The position numbers and the translations under genes are program-made. DNA of 64,000 bases from Burkholderia cepacia (GTDB lineage: Bacteria; Pseudomonadota; Gammaproteobacteria; Burkholderiales; Burkholderiaceae): contig NZ_CP073638.1 of the NCBI RefSeq assembly GCF_029962485.1, positions 2,728,001 through 2,792,000 on the forward strand, given 5' to 3'. Of the stretch, positions 9,045 through 17,667 are shown in pieces. The first letter of the stretch is position 1, and the number at the start of each line of letters is the position of its first letter. The notes beneath the pieces are model-generated. The model was not told where the DNA came from. It saw only the letters and a program-made list of their open reading frames with translations, and ran no database searches.

Positions 9045-9914
9045 TCAGCGCCGCGCGAGCACGACGCCCACCAGCGCGAGCGCGAAGCCGGCGAGCTGGA
9101 TCGCCGCGAGCGTTTCGCCGAACAGCCAGTAGCCCTGCAGCGCGGCCAGCGGCGGCGCGAGGAACAGCAGCGACGTCGCGCGCGCTGCATTGCCGCGGCG
9201 CAGCATCCACATCAGCATCGTGACCGCGCCGCCGGACAGGAACACGACGCCCCACACGAGCGACACCCACAGTGCCGGCGCGCCGATCCAGCGTGTTTCA
9301 TGAAGCAGCGCGACGAAGACGGCCGCGACGATCGCCGCGCCGAAGTTCTGCACGGCAACCGCCGTGCGCAGGTCGCTCTGCGCGAGCTTGCCTTTCTGGT
9401 ACAGCGAGCCGGCCGTGATCGATCCGACCGCCAGCACCGACACGGCGACGACGAGCCAGGCGGGCGCCGCGCCCGGCGGCGGCGCGACGCCGCCCGTGAC
9501 CTTCGGCGCCAGCACGAGCGCGACGCCGGCGAGCCCGAGCGCCATCCCGAACCAGCCGCGCCTGGGCAGGCGCTCGTTGAACAGCGGGACGGCCAGCACG
9601 GCGGTGGCGAGCGGCTGCAGCGCGCCGAGCAGCGCCATGACACCGGCATTCAAGCCTTGCGCGACGGCCCAGTAGCTCGCGCCGAGATAAACGCCTTGCA
9701 GCAGTGCGCCCGCGATCAGGTGGCGCGGCCATTCGCGGCGGGCCGGCCACGGTGCGCGCACGACGAGCGCCACGACGCCGAACAGCGCGGCCGTGCCCGC
9801 GAAACGCGCGAGCAGGAACAGGTTGGGATCGGCGTAGGGCTTGATTGCCCGCGCAACGATGAAGCCGGTGGACCACAGCGCGACGAACGCGGCGGCGACG
9901 ATCGAGGTAAGCAT
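9045..9914 (-). CDS. EamA/DMT-superfamily transporter
   Basis: 289 aa inner-membrane protein with about ten hydrophobic helices arranged as two EamA repeats. It begins MLTSIVAAAFVALWSTGFIV, a typical first helix for drug/metabolite transporters, and carries the repeat motif PLATAVLAVPLFNERLP in the first half and the matching GYWLFGETLAAIQLAG near the end. The substrate is unknown; members export amino acids, metabolites or drugs. Confidence 0.9.
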   Translation of the reverse strand: MLTSIVAAAFVALWSTGFIVARAIKPYADPNLFLLARFAGTAALFGVVALVVRAPWPARREWPRHLIAGALLQGVYLGASYWAVAQGLNAGVMALLGALQPLATAVLAVPLFNERLPRRGWFGMALGLAGVALVLAPKVTGGVAPPPGAAPAWLVVAVSVLAVGSITAGSLYQKGKLAQSDLRTAVAVQNFGAAIVAAVFVALLHETRWIGAPALWVSLVWGVVFLSGGAVTMLMWMLRRGNAARATSLLFLAPPLAALQGYWLFGETLAAIQLAGFALALVGVVLARR

Positions 9915-10126
9915 GCGTGACGGGCCGCGAGGCGGCCGGACAGAAACGGGAAGTCGGCCAGTATCGGGGGAAGCGGCGCCGGCGTCTTGTCGAATCCTGC
10001 ACTCATGCGGGACGATGCGCGGCAGTGCCGGTCGTCACGGTGCTTGGGGGGGGCGGCGCGGAAGGGAGGGGTGCCGCGCCGCACGAGGCAGCGCGGGCGG
10101 GCGCGAAGCCGTGACGGTCCGCCGAA

Positions 10127-10312
10127 TCAGTCGATCGAGAACGTGTCGAGCGGCTGGTTCGCGCGCGCGTCGGTCGCGAAGCGCGCGGCGAGCTGTTCGT
10201 AGAGCCGGCGCGCCTCGTCGAGCGTCAGGTCGATCCAGTACGGATCGCCGGCCGCATCGTTGAGGCGTTCGGGCGGAAACTGGATTTCGATCACACTGCC
10301 TTTGCGATACAT
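10127..10312 (-). CDS. small conserved-looking protein of unknown function
   Basis: 61 aa soluble acidic protein beginning MYRKGSVIEIQFP and ending NQPLDTFSID. The start at 10310-10312 is supported by AAAGGGG about 9 bp upstream; the longer in-frame version adds only a low-quality extension. The central run DLTLDEARRLYEQLAARF is a likely amphipathic helix. I do not recognise a family. Codon usage matches the neighbours, which argues that it is real. Confidence 0.6.
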   Translation of the reverse strand: MYRKGSVIEIQFPPERLNDAAGDPYWIDLTLDEARRLYEQLAARFATDARANQPLDTFSID

Positions 10313-10519
10313 GGCGCGAGCCCCTTTGCTTGATCTGTCGTTCGGCGAAACGCAAAGTGTAGCAACCGGCATCGCGCCGATTCGCGCGCGTGAGGCAATA
10401 CAGAATTTCGTTTTCGGGAAACGCGGCCGGCTCCGTTTCGCGCCGTCGTCAAATGCCGGTCAAACGGCCGTAATACAATGGCCGGCTTACCCATTACAGT
10501 CGCCTCGGGCGCACACGCG

Positions 10520-11278
10520 ATGCTGGCGGAACAACGTCATCAATACATCCTGTCGGAGCTCGGTCGGTCGGGCGCGCTGTCGGTCGCGGAACTCGTCCGT
10601 TCGCTCGACGTGTCGCGCGAAACGGTCAGGCGGGACCTGAACGCGCTGGCCGCGCGCGGCCTGCTCGTGATGACGCACGGCGGCGCGCTGGCCGCGGATC
10701 GCCGTGAGCCGAGTTTGTCCGAGCGCGAAGCCGCGAACGCCGAAGCGAAACGCACGATCGGGCGGCGCGCGGCCGAATTCGTGCCCGACGATGCATCGGT
10801 GCTGATCGATTCGGGCAGCACGCCGCATGCGGTCGCGCTGGCGCTCGCCGACCGGCACCGGCTGTCGATCTACACGAACGACTGGCGTACCGCGTTCGTG
10901 CTCGCGCGGCGCAACGGCAACCGCGTGACGTTGCTCGGCGGCGAGCTGTCCGACGACGAGGACGCAACCTTCGGGCTCGACACGATCCACCAGCTCGCGC
11001 AATACCACGTCGATTTCGCGTTCGTCGGCGCCGGCGGCATCACGCCCGACGGCGAATGCACCGACTACTCGCGGCTCGCGGCCGAAGTGCGCAGCCGGAT
11101 GATCGCGGCGGCCGGCACGGCGATCATCGTTGCCGACCATTCGAAATTCGGCCGCGTGACGCCGGTGCGGATCAACGGCACGGCCGCCGCCCGCTATCTC
11201 GTGACCGAGCGCGCGCCCGACAAGGCCGTGCGCCGTGCGCTGACCGCGCGCGGGATCGAACTGCTCGTGTGCGACTGA
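10520..11278 (+). CDS. DeoR-family transcriptional regulator
   Basis: 252 aa repressor of the DeoR/GlpR type. N-terminal helix-turn-helix: AEQRHQYILSEL, then SVAELVRSLDVSRETVRRDL and the hallmark THGGALA at about residues 55-61. The C-terminal DeoRC sugar-phosphate sensor shows IDSGSTPHAVA, then LLGGEL and VGAGGI. The start at 10520 follows the family pattern; an ATG at 10478 in frame would add 14 residues. No sugar operon lies beside it, so its target is not evident. Confidence 0.88.
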   Translation: MLAEQRHQYILSELGRSGALSVAELVRSLDVSRETVRRDLNALAARGLLVMTHGGALAADRREPSLSEREAANAEAKRTIGRRAAEFVPDDASVLIDSGSTPHAVALALADRHRLSIYTNDWRTAFVLARRNGNRVTLLGGELSDDEDATFGLDTIHQLAQYHVDFAFVGAGGITPDGECTDYSRLAAEVRSRMIAAAGTAIIVADHSKFGRVTPVRINGTAAARYLVTERAPDKAVRRALTARGIELLVCD

Positions 11279-11383
11279 CGCGCGTCCGACATACAAGGTT
11301 CACCGAACCGTCATCCCGCGGGAAGAACCGCCGTCAACACTGACCCATTCACCTCGACCGGCCGCCAGGCCAGGGAGCAACGA

Positions 11384-13177
11384 ATGACCGTCAGCGTGCG
11401 CAGCTATCTTTCCCCCACCTTGGTCCTGCTGGCCTTCGACTGGCCCGATGCGGCGTCGCGGTCCGATTTCCTCGGCTTCGCGATCCGGCGCACGCCGGGC
11501 TTCTGGTCGATCGACGGCAAGACGCGTGCGCCGGACAGCTGGCTGCCGAACCGCCTGACGTTCGACGGCCCGGCCGCCGACACGCAGGGCGACGCACCGA
11601 CCGACCAGGCGCCGATCCAGAAATTCATGTGGTGGGATGCGCGCATCGATCCTCAGGACCGCGATGCGTCGTTCCGCTACGACGTCTATCCGGTCGTCGG
11701 CACGCCGGCGAACCTGCAGGTGCTCGACGCGCAAGCTGGCGTGTGCGATGTCGTGCTGCCCGCGCACATCGAGGACGGCATCGGCACGTGGTTCAACCGC
11801 GCGGTGGTCAGCTCGCAGGCGTTCGCGAAGCAGGTTGCGGCGCTGGGCCTCGCGCCGAACGAGGCGCCGAGCGACGCGCAGGCGCTGAAGCTGCGCACGT
11901 GGCTCGCGAACGACATGGAGCAGGTGTTCGCGGAGATGCTCGACCCGGCGTCGCGTGCGGCGTCGGCCGTTTATCACCTGACCGACACGCTGTGGGCGCT
12001 GCCCGCATTCGAAGCATTCGGGCGCAAGCACGGCGAAGCGTCGCTCGCGATCGTCTACGACGCGCACACGACGGCGCGCAAGGGCAAGCCGCCGCTGCCG
12101 TCGCCGAACCAGCCGGCCGTCGACGCGCTGCAGGGTCTCGCGACGCTCGCGCCGCGCGACAAGACGCACATCATGCACGACAAGTTCGTCGTGACCGATG
12201 TGCCGTCGAGCCCGACGCCCGCGCGCGTGCTGACCGGTTCCGCGAACTTCACGACCGAGGGGCTGACCGAGCAGGCCAATGTGCTGCACGCGTTCGACTC
12301 GCCCGTGCTGGCCGCGCTGTACAACGACCGCGCGCATGCGCTGGCCGGGAATCCGTCGATCGCGGAGACGGCGAAGCTGACGTCGGGCTGGTCGGCGCCG
12401 ATGACGATCGGCAGCGCGCAGGTACGCGTCGCGTTTTCTCCGGAGCCGGCGGGGCAGCGCACGGAGATCGACACGATCGTCGCCGCGATCGCGGCGGCGA
12501 AGCATTCGGTGTCGTTCTGCCTGTTCATGCCGACCGACGCGGCGCTGCGCGACGCCTGTTTCGCGGCCGGCGACCGCGGGCTGATGATGTTCGGGCTGGT
12601 GAACAAGATCAACGTCGGCAGCGCGACGAAGGCCGATACCGCGCAGCAGGCTGGCCAGACGCTCGATGCGGCGACGCTCGCGAATCTCGAGCTGTACCAC
12701 CGCAGCCGCGACAACCACGACGTGATCGATGCCGCGTATTTCTCGCCGGCCACCGTGCCGCAAGGCTTCACGCCGGAACTGCGGCTCTTTCCCGGCGAGC
12801 CGGCGCCGGCCTTTCCACCCGTCGTGATCCATCACAAGTTCATCGTGATCGATGCCGAAGGCGCGAATCCGGTCGTCTATACGGGCTCGGCGAACATGAG
12901 CCGCAACTCCGAGCAGTACAACGACGAGAACCTGCTCGAGATCCGCGACAAGCGGATCGCGGCGATCTATCTCGCGGAATTCCTGCGGCTCTACGAGCAC
13001 TATCGCGCACGGGCTCTGGCGATCAATGCGAAGCAGCACGGCACGGACGCGGGGACGGGCGCGCATGCGCGGCTCGCGCTCGCGCCCGATTCGAGCTGGG
13101 CGAAGAAGTATTACGTGGCGGGAAGCCCGGAAGAGAAGGCGCGGATCGCGCTGGCGTCGACCGCGCCGACGGACTGA
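11384..13177 (+). CDS. phospholipase D-like protein with two HKD motifs
   Basis: 597 aa protein of the phospholipase D superfamily. Both catalytic HxKx4D motifs are present: H265/K267/D272 in HDKFVVTD followed by TGSANFT, and H483/K485/D490 in HHKFIVID followed by TGSANMS. The N-terminal 200 residues are not recognised. GGGAG precedes the ATG. No signal peptide and no membrane helix are seen. Members cleave phosphodiesters of lipids or nucleic acids; the substrate here is unknown. It stands alone, with no VgrG or immunity-like partner beside it, so an effector role is not supported by context. Confidence 0.85.
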   Translation: MTVSVRSYLSPTLVLLAFDWPDAASRSDFLGFAIRRTPGFWSIDGKTRAPDSWLPNRLTFDGPAADTQGDAPTDQAPIQKFMWWDARIDPQDRDASFRYDVYPVVGTPANLQVLDAQAGVCDVVLPAHIEDGIGTWFNRAVVSSQAFAKQVAALGLAPNEAPSDAQALKLRTWLANDMEQVFAEMLDPASRAASAVYHLTDTLWALPAFEAFGRKHGEASLAIVYDAHTTARKGKPPLPSPNQPAVDALQGLATLAPRDKTHIMHDKFVVTDVPSSPTPARVLTGSANFTTEGLTEQANVLHAFDSPVLAALYNDRAHALAGNPSIAETAKLTSGWSAPMTIGSAQVRVAFSPEPAGQRTEIDTIVAAIAAAKHSVSFCLFMPTDAALRDACFAAGDRGLMMFGLVNKINVGSATKADTAQQAGQTLDAATLANLELYHRSRDNHDVIDAAYFSPATVPQGFTPELRLFPGEPAPAFPPVVIHHKFIVIDAEGANPVVYTGSANMSRNSEQYNDENLLEIRDKRIAAIYLAEFLRLYEHYRARALAINAKQHGTDAGTGAHARLALAPDSSWAKKYYVAGSPEEKARIALASTAPTD

Positions 13178-13234
13178 CGCGCTGAAGTGTGAAGGGCGCG
13201 GATGGTGCGCGCCCCGGCTGGCGGTTGCCGCCGC

Positions 13235-13909
13235 TTACGCGGCGACGTAGCGCAGCACGGCGTCGGCGATCGTGTCGCGATGCCGCGCGCGCAGGCGCGG
13301 CGCCGACGGGTCGCGGCCGAACGCGGCGCCGAACGTGTAGCGGTTCGACACGCGGTGGAAGCAGAACGAACTGATCAGCAGGTGCAGGTCGAACGCGTCG
13401 ATGTCCTGGCGGAACGCGCCACTGGCCGCGCCACGCTCGACCAGTTCCTCGAGCGTCTTGATGATGCTGACATTGCGGTTCTTGAACGACTTCAGCTGTT
13501 CGAGATACTTCGCGCCGTGGATGTTTTCGATCGACACGAGGCGGACGAAGTCGCGATGCTTGTCGTGATAGTCGAACGTGAATTCGACGAGGCGGCGCAT
13601 GCCTTCGCGCGGCTCCATGTCGCCGACGTGCAGTTCCTGCTCGAGCGCGCGGATGTCGCCGTACACCTTCTCCAGCACGGCCTCGTACAGGCCTTCCTTG
13701 CTTTCGAAGTAGTAGTAAAGCATGCGCTTCGTCGTGTTCGTGCGCTCGGCGATCGCGTCGACGCGTGCACCGGCGAGGCCCATCGCAGAGAATTCCTGCG
13801 TGGCGACATCGAGGATGTTGCGCTTGGTTTGCTCGGGATCGTATTTACGCCGCGCTTCGGACGCAAGCGCGCGGGTGTCGGACGTGGCGGCCTTGCTTCC
13901 TGCTTTCAT
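13235..13909 (-). CDS. TetR-family transcriptional regulator
   Basis: 224 aa TetR-type regulator. The DNA-binding domain at about residues 25-75 has ILDVATQEFSAMGLAGARVD and the recognition-helix region TTKRMLYYYFESKEGLYEAV; the rest is the ligand domain. It is the third gene in the same direction after the LysP-like permease and the FAD oxidoreductase (128 bp after the latter), so it may regulate that cluster (inference). Confidence 0.9.
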   Translation of the reverse strand: MKAGSKAATSDTRALASEARRKYDPEQTKRNILDVATQEFSAMGLAGARVDAIAERTNTTKRMLYYYFESKEGLYEAVLEKVYGDIRALEQELHVGDMEPREGMRRLVEFTFDYHDKHRDFVRLVSIENIHGAKYLEQLKSFKNRNVSIIKTLEELVERGAASGAFRQDIDAFDLHLLISSFCFHRVSNRYTFGAAFGRDPSAPRLRARHRDTIADAVLRYVAA

Positions 13910-14037
13910 GTGACTTTATTGTGGGTTCGCGGCGGCTTGGAAAAAGCATTCTAGCATGTGGGAAACCCCCGCCCGGCCGACCTTCCGCTCTAATCGGCCA
14001 GGCCATCCGGCCCGGCCGTTTCAGCCCCCGCGGCCGC

Positions 14038-15306
14038 TCAGCGGCGGCAGGATGCGAGCGCGTCGCGGGCCTGGTACGCGGTGTACGTGAGCTGCGCGGC
14101 AGCGAGGCCGGCCAGCCCGAACGTGCGCGTGAGCCCGAACGCGTTGAAGCCTTCCGGCACCGGCCGGCCTTCGGCCAGCGCGGCGGCGAGCGCTTCGCCG
14201 GCCACCGTGGTCGGCGCCATCCCGTGACCGCCGAACGCGATCGCGTGCCATACACCGTCCGCGTCGCGGCCGATCTGCGGCATCTTGTGCCGCGCGTAGC
14301 TCATCAGCCCGCCCCACGCGTAGTCGACCTTCACGCCTTCCAGTTGCGGATACACGCGCAGCAGGTCGCGCCGCAGCAGGCGCGCGATCGCGTCGGGGCC
14401 GCGGTCGAGCACCGAGATCCGGCCGCCCCACAGGATGCGCGTGTCCTTCAGCGGGCGGTAGTAGTCGAACGCGAAACGGGTGTCGTAGATCGCATACGGC
14501 GCATCGATCGCGTCGGGCAGCCGCGTGCCGAGCGGTTCGGTCGCGATCACGTAGGTCGCGATCGGCAGCACCGCGCGCTCGATGCGCGGCGACACGCCGC
14601 GTGCGTAACCGCCGCCGGCGAATACGACGTCCTTGGCGCGCACCGTGCCCTGCGCCGTGCGCACGACGTACCCGGCGCCTTCGCGCGCGATGCCGAGTGC
14701 CGCCGAGCGTTCATACACGCGTGCGCCGCCGCGCGATGCGGCCGCCGCGACGCCGAGCACGTACTTGAGCGGATGGAAGTGGAACGCGTTCGGCTCGAAC
14801 AGGCCGCCGTAATAACGCTGCGTCTTCAGTCGCTCGCGCAGTGCGCCGGTCGGGACGGGTTCCCAGTCGACGCCGAGTTCCTTCTTCATCAGCGTACGCA
14901 CGCTGTCGAGCCGCGACGGATCGTCGAACCAGTTCGCGAGCATCACGCCCTGGTCGACGATGTCGCAGTCGATCCCGTAGCGCGCAATGCGCGCGCGGAT
15001 CAGGTCGACCGCGTCGACGGTGAGCCGGTACAGCCGGCGCCCTTCTTCAGGGCCGAGCGTGCGCAGCAGGTCGGCGTTGTCGAGGCTGTAGCCGCCGAAC
15101 ACGAAGCCGCCGTTGCGGCCCGACGCGCCGAAGCCGACCCGTTCGCTGTCGAGCACGACGACGTCGTGCACGCCGCGCTCGACGAGGCCGAGCGCCGTGC
15201 ACAGGCCGGCGAGGCCGCCGCCGACGATGCAGACCTGCGTGTCGATCGTGCCGGTCAGTTGCGGGTAGGGCTGGCGGGTAACGGTGGCTTCGTAGAAGTT
15301 CTGCAT
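14038..15306 (-). CDS. FAD-dependent oxidoreductase, probable L-pipecolate oxidase (AmaA-like)
   Basis: 422 aa DAO-family flavoprotein. The dinucleotide-binding motif VCIVGGGLAGLCTALGL is at about residues 25-41, then the second glycine-rich motif GFGASGRNGGFVFGG, and the C-terminal FAD loop AFGGHGMAPTTVAGE. This architecture is shared by gamma-glutamylputrescine oxidase and pipecolate oxidase. The neighbours (LysP-like permease and the aminoadipate semialdehyde dehydrogenase AmaB) favour pipecolate oxidation in lysine breakdown, as in the amaAB pair of Pseudomonas; this is inference. Gamma-glutamylputrescine oxidase is the main alternative. Confidence 0.85.
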   Translation of the reverse strand: MQNFYEATVTRQPYPQLTGTIDTQVCIVGGGLAGLCTALGLVERGVHDVVVLDSERVGFGASGRNGGFVFGGYSLDNADLLRTLGPEEGRRLYRLTVDAVDLIRARIARYGIDCDIVDQGVMLANWFDDPSRLDSVRTLMKKELGVDWEPVPTGALRERLKTQRYYGGLFEPNAFHFHPLKYVLGVAAAASRGGARVYERSAALGIAREGAGYVVRTAQGTVRAKDVVFAGGGYARGVSPRIERAVLPIATYVIATEPLGTRLPDAIDAPYAIYDTRFAFDYYRPLKDTRILWGGRISVLDRGPDAIARLLRRDLLRVYPQLEGVKVDYAWGGLMSYARHKMPQIGRDADGVWHAIAFGGHGMAPTTVAGEALAAALAEGRPVPEGFNAFGLTRTFGLAGLAAAQLTYTAYQARDALASCRR

Positions 15307-15452
15307 GCGATTTCGATGATTCGTAACGGCGGAAAAACGGACGGCGCGCGTCGATCTTGCCTGAACGCGCGCGCCGCGTCGAATGGGGGTTGTCTGGGCG
15401 CCGGCTGCCGCGCGAGGGCGGCGGCTGGTGCGATGCGGGTCGATCCGGGTGG

Positions 15453-17033
15453 TCAGGCGCCCGGCGCCGGGTTGGCCGGACGCGCGACGTAGCCCGCGTA
15501 GCCGGCGTCGGCCTGCGGCGCGGTTTCAGGCGTCGCGTTGCGTTCGATCCACGGTGCGATCTCCATGTCCTCGTAGCGTACAAGGCGGCACTTGCGCACC
15601 AGCGCATAGCCGAGCCAGATCGCGAGGAAGAACGGCAGGCCGATATAGGTCGCGGCGACGCCGACCCAGTCGATCTTGTCGGAGAGGAACGCCTGGTAAT
15701 CCTGGCCGAGCGCGACGACCGCGCACAGCGCGAACGCGAACAGCGGGCCGAACGGGAACCATTTCGCCCGGTACGGCAGCTGGTCGAGCCGGTAGCCCTG
15801 CTTCAGGAAACCCTTGCGGAAGCGGTAGTGGCTGACCGCGATACCGAGCCACGTGATGAAGCCGGCCATGCCCGACGTGTTCAGCAGCCACAGGTACACG
15901 GTCTTGTTGCCGTATAGCGACGTGAGGAAGCACAGTGCGCCGACGGCCGTCGTCGCATACAGCGCGTTGCGCGGCACGCCGCCCCGCGACAGCTTCGCGA
16001 AGATCTTAGGCGCACGGCCTTCGACCGCGAGGTTGTAGAGCATCCGCGTCGACGCGTACATGCCCGAGTTGCCGGCCGACAGCACGGCCGTGAGGATCAC
16101 CGCGTTCATCACGCCGGCCGCGAATGCGAGGCCCGCGTGGCGGAACACGAGCGTGAACGGGCTCACGCCGATGTCGGTCACGTCGCTCTTCAGCAGGCTC
16201 GGGTCGGTGTAGGGAATCAGCACGCCGATCACGAAGATCGCGAGCACGTAGAACAGCAGGATCCGCCAGAAGATCTGGCTCACGGCGCGCGGGATCGTCG
16301 TGCGCGGGTTTTCCGATTCGCCGGCCGCGACGCCGATCATTTCGGTGCCCTGGAACGAGAAGCCCGCGATCATCGCGACGCCGAGCATCGTCGCCCAGCC
16401 GCCCGCGAACGGCGCATCGCCAATCGTGAAGTTGCTCCAGCCGGCGCTCGGGCCGCCGCGCATGATCCCGAAGATCATCAGCAGGCCGACGCCGACGAAC
16501 GCGAGCACCGTCAGCACCTTGATCAGCGCGAACCAGTATTCGGCTTCACCAAAGCCGCGCACCGACAGCGCGTTGAGCGCGAAGATCAACGTGAGGAACA
16601 GCGCGCTCCACCAGACGCCAGGTACATGCGGGAACCAGTAATTCATCACGAGTTGCCCGGCGACGAGCTCCACCGCCAGGGTTACGGCCCAGCTGTACCA
16701 GTAGTTCCAGCCGAGCGCGAAACCGAAGCCTTCGTCGACGAACTTCGCGCCGTAGGTCGCGAACGAACCCGACACCGGCATGAACGCGGCCATCTCGCCG
16801 AGGCTCGTCATCAGGAAGTACACCATCAGGCCGATCACCATGTACGCGAGCATCGCGCCGCCGGGGCCGGCCTGCGAGATCGACGCGCCGGACGCGACGA
16901 ACAGGCCCGTGCCGATCGAGCCGCCGATCGCGATCATCCGCAGATGGCGGGCTTGCAGCGCACGGTGAAGGGACGGCTTCGCGGGCGGCGAGCCGGACGG
17001 ACGGGGCGAATCGGGGCGGGCATCTGAATGCAT
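15453..17033 (-). CDS. amino acid permease of the APC family (LysP-like)
   Basis: 526 aa inner-membrane permease with about 12 helices. After a cytosolic tail, HRALQARHLRMIAIGGSIGT starts helix 1 with the APC-family motif, followed by GAMLAYMVIGLMVYFLMTSL and GEMAAF; FSFQGTEMIGVAAGESENPR marks the amino-acid transporter subfamily. The start MHSDARPDSP is preferred because the 63 residues upstream in frame are low-complexity and Arg-rich. The cluster suggests lysine or a related cationic amino acid as substrate (inference). Confidence 0.88.
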   Translation of the reverse strand: MHSDARPDSPRPSGSPPAKPSLHRALQARHLRMIAIGGSIGTGLFVASGASISQAGPGGAMLAYMVIGLMVYFLMTSLGEMAAFMPVSGSFATYGAKFVDEGFGFALGWNYWYSWAVTLAVELVAGQLVMNYWFPHVPGVWWSALFLTLIFALNALSVRGFGEAEYWFALIKVLTVLAFVGVGLLMIFGIMRGGPSAGWSNFTIGDAPFAGGWATMLGVAMIAGFSFQGTEMIGVAAGESENPRTTIPRAVSQIFWRILLFYVLAIFVIGVLIPYTDPSLLKSDVTDIGVSPFTLVFRHAGLAFAAGVMNAVILTAVLSAGNSGMYASTRMLYNLAVEGRAPKIFAKLSRGGVPRNALYATTAVGALCFLTSLYGNKTVYLWLLNTSGMAGFITWLGIAVSHYRFRKGFLKQGYRLDQLPYRAKWFPFGPLFAFALCAVVALGQDYQAFLSDKIDWVGVAATYIGLPFFLAIWLGYALVRKCRLVRYEDMEIAPWIERNATPETAPQADAGYAGYVARPANPAPGA

Positions 17034-17667
17034 GGCGGGCGCTGGGCGCTGTCTCCGGGATTGTTTTTTCGGCGACGAAGCGCGACGCGTTGCCGGCCGC
17101 GGGGCGGGCAGCGGTGATGCGGTGCGGAAGCGGGCTCGACGAGCCGGGCCGCGAGGCGTGTCGCGTTCGTCTGGCGTCCGGCTGCCGTAGTGGCGGCCGG
17201 CGGCGCGCCGGGTGCGCTGCACCTCGACGTCGCCCCGATTGTGTGTGCCCGATGCACGGCCGGCAAACGATATTTCCGAACAGGGTGATGCAGGTTTGTC
17301 ATCAACTTGAGTCGCGCCACGGTGTGTCTGACAGCATGGCTACGGGCTTTGGATACGTCCCGTATCAGGACGGGAACGTACGGGCTGGACCGCCGAGTTG
17401 TTGCGTTTTGAGAATGAAGTCGTGAGTTAATATCAATAGCGGCCCGACTTGTGGCCACCGACAATGTGTTTCATGGATCGTGCCTTGCGAGGCGGGTGTG
17501 CGCCGTCCGGCCGGGCTTCCGGCGGTGGCGCAGCGCGATGCGCCGTACGGCGCATCGGGCCCGCCGCGCGGCGCATCCGCTTGCACAGGGCGCGCGAACG
17601 CGCTCCAATCGAATCACGCGGGCGGCGCTGCCGCCGCACCGATCAATCTGTCCCTGAAGAGGAAGTG
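17034..17667. other. divergent intergenic region of the lysine/pipecolate cluster
   Basis: 634 bp between the start codons of the permease (left) and amaB (right). No convincing gene is seen; the open frames here are GC-driven. It must hold both promoters. It contains one inverted repeat described separately and an AT-richer patch at about 17400-17435 that could be promoter sequence. Confidence 0.5.
17354..17380. promoter_or_regulatory. inverted repeat, operator candidate upstream of amaB
   Basis: TACGTCCCGT and ACGGGAACGTA form a dyad (CCCGT / ACGGG arms, TACGT / ACGTA outer arms offset by one base) around ATCAGG. It lies in the divergent promoter region about 290 bp before amaB. The binding protein is unknown; the nearby TetR regulator is one candidate. 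Confidence 0.35.
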
